In this document: in pieces, positions 60,292-64,000 of the stretch
Layout of the letters: every line of letters begins with the position of its first letter
How positions within the stretch are numbered: the stretch's first letter is position 1
Assembly: GCF_024436415.1 (NCBI RefSeq)
Contig: NZ_JAFMZQ010000002.1
Span: forward strand, 310,001-374,000
DNA from: Pedobacter deserti
GTDB taxonomy: Bacteria > Bacteroidota > Bacteroidia > Sphingobacteriales > Sphingobacteriaceae
Length of the DNA: 64,000 nucleotides
Direction: 5' to 3'
Notes under the pieces: generated by a model
Told to the model about the DNA's origin: nothing
What the model saw: the letters and a program-made list of their open reading frames with translations, nothing else
Databases searched by the model: none
Translations under genes and position numbers: made by a program

Positions 60292-62085
60292 ATGATCAAT
60301 AGATTTTTCAACGCAGGCCTGGCCTGCGTTGTTTTGCTTTTTGGCTTACAAGCCTGTGAAAGGGCCCAACAAGATCCAGCTGAAAGCGTTAAGGCGATTT
60401 TTGAGCAGGAGCTGAAGCGTTTGCGGGAGTTGGTAGATGGAGACTTGCTGCCCGCTGCCGAAGGGGGCGACAGCCAAAAAATGAAATTATCTCTTGCCAG
60501 GGCCAGGGAACAATACAAGCGGATCGAATACTATTTCGAGTATTTTTTCCCGAAGACCGCAGTGCTCGTGAACGGGCCACCCATTGATGAAATTGAACTG
60601 GGGGAGAATCTGGTAGAGCCGCCAACGGGCTTTCAGGTCATGGAAGAACTTATTTTTGACGAGCAAACGGCAGAAAGCAGGGCAGAGCTGATCAATGAGA
60701 TCAAAAAAATGCAGGTCGACCTGAAGCGGGCGGTGCGGTACAATGCGGAATACCAGATCACAGATGCACAATTATTTGATGCCATGCGGCTGGAGGTATT
60801 TCGTATTATAAGTCTCGGAATTACAGGCTTTGACAGTCCGGCCGCGCTCACCTCGCTTCCCGAGGCTTCAGCGGCATTGTCCGGAATAATGCAGGCCATA
60901 GAGCTTTACCCCGGTCACGGGCCGTTGAAGACCAATCTTGAAGCGGCCATTGCTGAATTGGGGAAAGCTGAAGATTTTAATACATTCGACAGGCTGGCAT
61001 TTACTGCGGTACACCTGCAAGAAGTGAGCGAAAGCCTGGCAAAGCTTCGTAAACAATTGAACATCGAGACTGCCGCAAGCGGTTCGGCCTTGCAAGATTC
61101 GGCTGTAACGATGTTTCAGAAGCAGGCGTTCGACGTAAACCGCTTTACAAGTAACCACACAGAGTTTATTTCTGATGCCAAGGTTAGCCTGGGTAAAACG
61201 TTGTTTAACAGTGCGCTGCTCTCTAAGAAAAATGACCGGAGCTGCGCTAGTTGCCACCGCGAGTCTATGGCTTTCACTGACGGACTGAAGACTGCCGAGG
61301 GAATTAACGGCAGGCAATCTCTTTTGCGTAATACGCCTAGCTTGCTGTATGCCGGTATGCAACGCGCGTTCTTTTACGACCTGAAGGCCGCTTCTTTAGA
61401 AGATCAAGCGCTGGATGTGGTTCATCATAAAAACGAAATGGACGGGTCACTGGACGACGCTGCCCGGGAGATCAACCGCACGGGTGTTTATTTACGCTCC
61501 TTCAAAGCCGCTTATGGCGAGACCGCTCAGAAGGCGAGCCCGTGGAAGATACAGCATGCTATTGCGTCCTACATTCGCTCACTTGCACCCTTTTCGTCCC
61601 GGACGGATCAGTATCTGCGGGGCGACCGGTCTAAATTAAGTGCGGCAGAGAAGCGGGGGTATAATTTGTTTATGGGTAAGGCAAAATGTGGCAGTTGCCA
61701 TTTTGCACCTTTATATAATGGTACACCGGCACCCTTGTTTCACAAAAGCGAAGGTGAAGTTCTGGGTGTGCCGTCGAGGGCCGACACCGTGCGTGCTTTG
61801 GTCGATCAGGACGGCGGCCGATATGCGCTGAACCCGTATCCGCAGTACCGGTTTGCATTTAAGACACCTACGCTACGAAATGTAGCGCGCACGGCGCCAT
61901 ACATGCACAATGGCGTGTATCAAACTTTGGAAGAGGTTCTTGATTTCTATAATCGCGGAGGCGGGGCGGGGATTGGAATTGCTCTGGATAACCAGAGCTT
62001 GTCGGCCGATCCTTTGAACCTTTCCAAACAGGAAATAAAAGACATCGTCGAATTCTTAAAGGCCTTAAATGATGAAAAAGATTAA
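60292..62085 (+). CDS. Dihaem cytochrome c peroxidase (MauG type) with imelysin-like N-terminal domain
   Basis: 597 residues from the ATG at 60292. A lipobox (FGLQAC, Cys22) anchors it to the membrane. Residues about 30-270 are helical and imelysin-like, with GFQVMEELIF at 113-122 in place of the imelysin GxHxxE motif (His replaced by Gln115). Residues about 290-597 are a di-haem peroxidase: haem sites CASCH (318-322) and CGSCH (466-470), and FKTPTLRNVARTAPYMHNGVYQTLEEVLDFYNRGGG closing the domain. Reduces hydrogen peroxide or modifies a partner; the substrate is unknown. Overlaps the glycosyltransferase gene by 17 bases. Confidence 0.85.
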   Translation: MINRFFNAGLACVVLLFGLQACERAQQDPAESVKAIFEQELKRLRELVDGDLLPAAEGGDSQKMKLSLARAREQYKRIEYYFEYFFPKTAVLVNGPPIDEIELGENLVEPPTGFQVMEELIFDEQTAESRAELINEIKKMQVDLKRAVRYNAEYQITDAQLFDAMRLEVFRIISLGITGFDSPAALTSLPEASAALSGIMQAIELYPGHGPLKTNLEAAIAELGKAEDFNTFDRLAFTAVHLQEVSESLAKLRKQLNIETAASGSALQDSAVTMFQKQAFDVNRFTSNHTEFISDAKVSLGKTLFNSALLSKKNDRSCASCHRESMAFTDGLKTAEGINGRQSLLRNTPSLLYAGMQRAFFYDLKAASLEDQALDVVHHKNEMDGSLDDAAREINRTGVYLRSFKAAYGETAQKASPWKIQHAIASYIRSLAPFSSRTDQYLRGDRSKLSAAEKRGYNLFMGKAKCGSCHFAPLYNGTPAPLFHKSEGEVLGVPSRADTVRALVDQDGGRYALNPYPQYRFAFKTPTLRNVARTAPYMHNGVYQTLEEVLDFYNRGGGAGIGIALDNQSLSADPLNLSKQEIKDIVEFLKALNDEKD

Positions 62086-63250
62086 GGTTGCTTTTTTTGC
62101 TGAAATTCTGGTGGAGGACTTTGACGGGGCTGCCCGCACGATGTTTCAACTGATCAAGAGAATTGATCCCTCCCGCTTTGAGTTTCTCTTCGTTTGCGGG
62201 GTAGGGCCTGACAAGCTTGTGGAGTTTGAATGCATTAAACTTCCAATAGTTACACTGCCCATCAACGCTACATATACCATGGCCTTACCGGGCCTGATGA
62301 AAAAACAGCTAAAAAAGAGGCTCCGGGAGTTTATGCCCGACCTGGTTCATATTGCCACTCCCTCGCTGCTCGGAGGATTCGCCCTGAAATATGCCAACCG
62401 CCAGGGGCTCCCGGTAATGACCATTTATCATACGCACTTCGTGTCGTATATAGATTACTACTTAAAATATGCGCCTTTTTTGATTGAAAAGGTGAAGCAG
62501 ATGCTGGCGGATAACCAAAAGCTTTTTTATAACAGATGCGATACCATTTATGTGCCGTCAACCAGTATCATGACTGAGCTGACGAGGTATGGGGTAGACT
62601 CGAACCGCATGAAACTTTGGAAACGGGGAATTAATGCCAGGCTCTTTTCACCGGATAAGCGGGACGCTCGCATTATAGAGCGGTTGACTGGCAACAACCG
62701 ACCGGCCATTCTTTTTGCCAGTCGCCTGGTATGGGAAAAGAACCTCGAGACGCTGTTCAAAATATATGATGGCGTGCAAGGGGCCGGACTTGATGTCAAT
62801 TTTATTGTTGCGGGCGATGGTATTGCAAAGCGTGCATGCCAGAGTCGTATGAAACGTGCAGTCTTTGTAGGTAAGCTTGGACACGATGCACTGTCGGCCT
62901 TGTATGCCAGCTCAAGTATTTTTCTGTTTCCTTCTGTATCAGAAACCTATGGAAACGTTGTGCTGGAGGCGATGGCTTCCGGCCTGCCCTGTATTATTGC
63001 GGATGGTGGCGGTTCGGCCGACTTTGTTAAGGATGGTGTGAATGGATTCAAGTGTGCGCCGTATGATGCCGACCATTATGTAATGCGCATTCGCAGGTTG
63101 TTGAGTGACCGCCAGTTGGCCAGGCAGTTTTCTGCCGCCGGCCTTGCACAGTGTTTCGGTCTCGACTGGGATCAGTTAGCTACGGCTTACTTTGATGAAG
63201 TGAGCTTACTTGCAGCTCGGAGGGAGAAAGATAGTTACCGCGTTTCGTGA
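62069..63250 (+). CDS. Glycosyltransferase family 4 (GT-B)
   Basis: 393 residues from the ATG at 62069 (or 62072). The donor-binding half carries ILFASRLVWEKNLETLFKIYDGV, FIVAGDG and the E-x7-E motif SVSETYGNVVLEAMASGLPCIIADGGGSADFV; the acceptor half starts with KVAFFAEILVEDFDGAARTMFQLIKRI. The pattern resembles diacylglycerol or mannosyl transferases (GtfA/PimB-type); the sugar and acceptor are not known. The stop overlaps the next GTG (GTGA), pairing it with a flippase-like membrane protein. Confidence 0.85.
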   Translation: MMKKIKVAFFAEILVEDFDGAARTMFQLIKRIDPSRFEFLFVCGVGPDKLVEFECIKLPIVTLPINATYTMALPGLMKKQLKKRLREFMPDLVHIATPSLLGGFALKYANRQGLPVMTIYHTHFVSYIDYYLKYAPFLIEKVKQMLADNQKLFYNRCDTIYVPSTSIMTELTRYGVDSNRMKLWKRGINARLFSPDKRDARIIERLTGNNRPAILFASRLVWEKNLETLFKIYDGVQGAGLDVNFIVAGDGIAKRACQSRMKRAVFVGKLGHDALSALYASSSIFLFPSVSETYGNVVLEAMASGLPCIIADGGGSADFVKDGVNGFKCAPYDADHYVMRIRRLLSDRQLARQFSAAGLAQCFGLDWDQLATAYFDEVSLLAARREKDSYRVS

Positions 63251-64000
63251 GGCGCCGGCTAACGATACTGCTGATGCTGATCACCCTGACTTCTTTGGTG
63301 ATGTACATCCGCGCGGCCGACTTGACGCTGGCCTTGGCTGCTGTACGTAATATCGGTCCCAGGTTTTTGTTGCTCCTCGGCATTACCCTGTGCGCTTATG
63401 TTCTGGGTACCATGAGCTGGCAATACTGTCTTGGCAGTTCTGCAAAAACGCTGTCCCTTTTCCGGCTGTTTATCATTCGCCATACTGGCGAAACCTTCGG
63501 TGTGTTTAACCCGGTAAGTGTGGTTGGGGGCGACTGGCTAAAAGTTCAACTTCTTAAACAAGCGGGCATAGCGGGCGCTGCTGCCGGTAGTTCTGTCATC
63601 TTATCAAGGGCTGTTATGGTCATCAGTCAGCTGATGCTGTTCACAGCAGTGATTTTGCTGGCCTTAAGAGACAAGCAGTTGGAACTGCCCCCGGGGCTCG
63701 ACTTAAAGTATCTGATCGTAGGAGTCATATTGATTGGCGTTGTAGCAATGGTGCTATATGTTGTCGGAAAAAAATCGGGCAATGGACAACTGCGTGAAAC
63801 GTTCGAAACGATGAAAATACAGTTCCGCTTGCATAAAACCTTGCTCTTAGGGTCACTCCTGTTAGCCACCCTTCACTGGATTGTTGGCGCCATGGAGTTT
63901 TGGCTGATCCTTCATATGCTTAATATAAACATCAGCATGCTGCAGGCGATGATGGTAGACATGGGTGTCATTTTATTTAAGTCGGCGGGCGCATTTATTC
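63247..64000 (+). CDS. Flippase-like membrane protein (UPF0104 / LPG synthase TM region), 3' end missing
   Basis: At least 251 residues from the GTG at 63247, open to the window end. About six membrane segments are visible (RLTILLMLITLTSLVMYI, RFLLLLGITLCAYVLGTMSW, then further ones), with the family blocks ETFGVFNPVSVVGGDWLKVQLLKQAG and SSVILSRAVMVISQL. This is the lysylphosphatidylglycerol synthase transmembrane / UPF0104 fold, found as partner of glycosyltransferases acting on lipids. Coupled to the preceding glycosyltransferase by a 4-base overlap. Specific role inferred. Confidence 0.82.
   Translation, partial: MRRRLTILLMLITLTSLVMYIRAADLTLALAAVRNIGPRFLLLLGITLCAYVLGTMSWQYCLGSSAKTLSLFRLFIIRHTGETFGVFNPVSVVGGDWLKVQLLKQAGIAGAAAGSSVILSRAVMVISQLMLFTAVILLALRDKQLELPPGLDLKYLIVGVILIGVVAMVLYVVGKKSGNGQLRETFETMKIQFRLHKTLLLGSLLLATLHWIVGAMEFWLILHMLNINISMLQAMMVDMGVILFKSAGAFI

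Noticed and set aside
1..64000. tRNA, rRNA, CRISPR arrays, transposases, integrases and phage genes
   Set aside because: None could be recognised by reading the intergenic regions and predicted proteins.

Overview
The window is one continuous stretch of a Bacteroidetes chromosome, most likely Sphingobacteriaceae (Pedobacter-like). This rests on a SusD-type protein, gldA/gldF/gldG/gldC gliding-family genes, a fused CcsBA, DUF4199, DUF3810, DUF4397 and DUF2520 genes, a BatA-like protein, and many Bacteroidetes-type -7 boxes (TAnnTTTG) in front of genes. I found no rRNA, tRNA, CRISPR array, insertion sequence or prophage. The genes are densely packed on both strands, and no stretch over 300 bases lacks a gene; the longest gap is the hisG/AraC intergenic region of just over 300 bases, which holds a his leader peptide.

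Layout. 1-2458: 3' end of a SusD gene and a TlpA-like thioredoxin. 2585-5863: one-piece CcsBA cytochrome c synthase. 5898-7379 (-): glyS. 7435-12376: gldA, then a beta-barrel protein and a dihaem cytochrome c, then gldF-gldG, followed by dnaN. 13616-20164: a DUF4397 lipoprotein, DedA, and a minus-strand run of pyrC, DUF3810, hscA and a zinc phospholipase-like gene. 20242-28737: DEAD-box helicase, a small membrane protein, gldC, a membrane protein, ccmB-ccmC-ccmD, glutamate dehydrogenase, ccmE-ccmF. 28734-31778: DUF2520 protein, 2Fe-2S ferredoxin, iscX, a KdsC-like phosphatase, a Spy-like protein, maf. 31779-37681 (-): ppx/gppA, AI-2E transporter, dnaJ, grpE, ftsE, a 67-residue protein, LuxC-type acyl-CoA reductase. 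37757-40872: dicluster ferredoxin, uspA (-), an NlpC/P60 peptidase and a truncated macroglobulin-like gene. 40856-49126 (-): a complete histidine operon hisG-D-C-B-H-A-F-IE with a WD40 gene as apparent last member and a histidine-rich leader peptide in front. 49231-56202: AraC regulator, class C beta-lactamase-like hydrolase, BatA-like protein, a dihydroorotase homologue lacking the metal motifs, an acidic unknown, DUF4199. 56241-64000: aldo/keto reductase (-), phytoene-desaturase-like oxidoreductase, PhoX-like lipoprotein, an imelysin-like/MauG dihaem peroxidase fusion, a glycosyltransferase, and the start of a UPF0104-type flippase-like membrane protein cut by the window end.

Themes. Two cytochrome c maturation systems lie within 26 kb: a fused CcsBA (System II type) and CcmB/C/D/E/F with a CxxxY-type CcmE (System I* type). 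Their possible clients include a dihaem cytochrome and a dihaem peroxidase in the same window. Fe-S maturation genes (hscA, fdx, iscX) are present but scattered. The best new regulatory element is the his leader peptide MNTILNHHLHFHHRLAAM (5 His in 7 residues) behind a good -33/-7 promoter. A second recurring pattern is a TAnnTTTG box only 4-10 bases before the start codon of at least eight genes, which predicts leaderless or nearly leaderless mRNAs.
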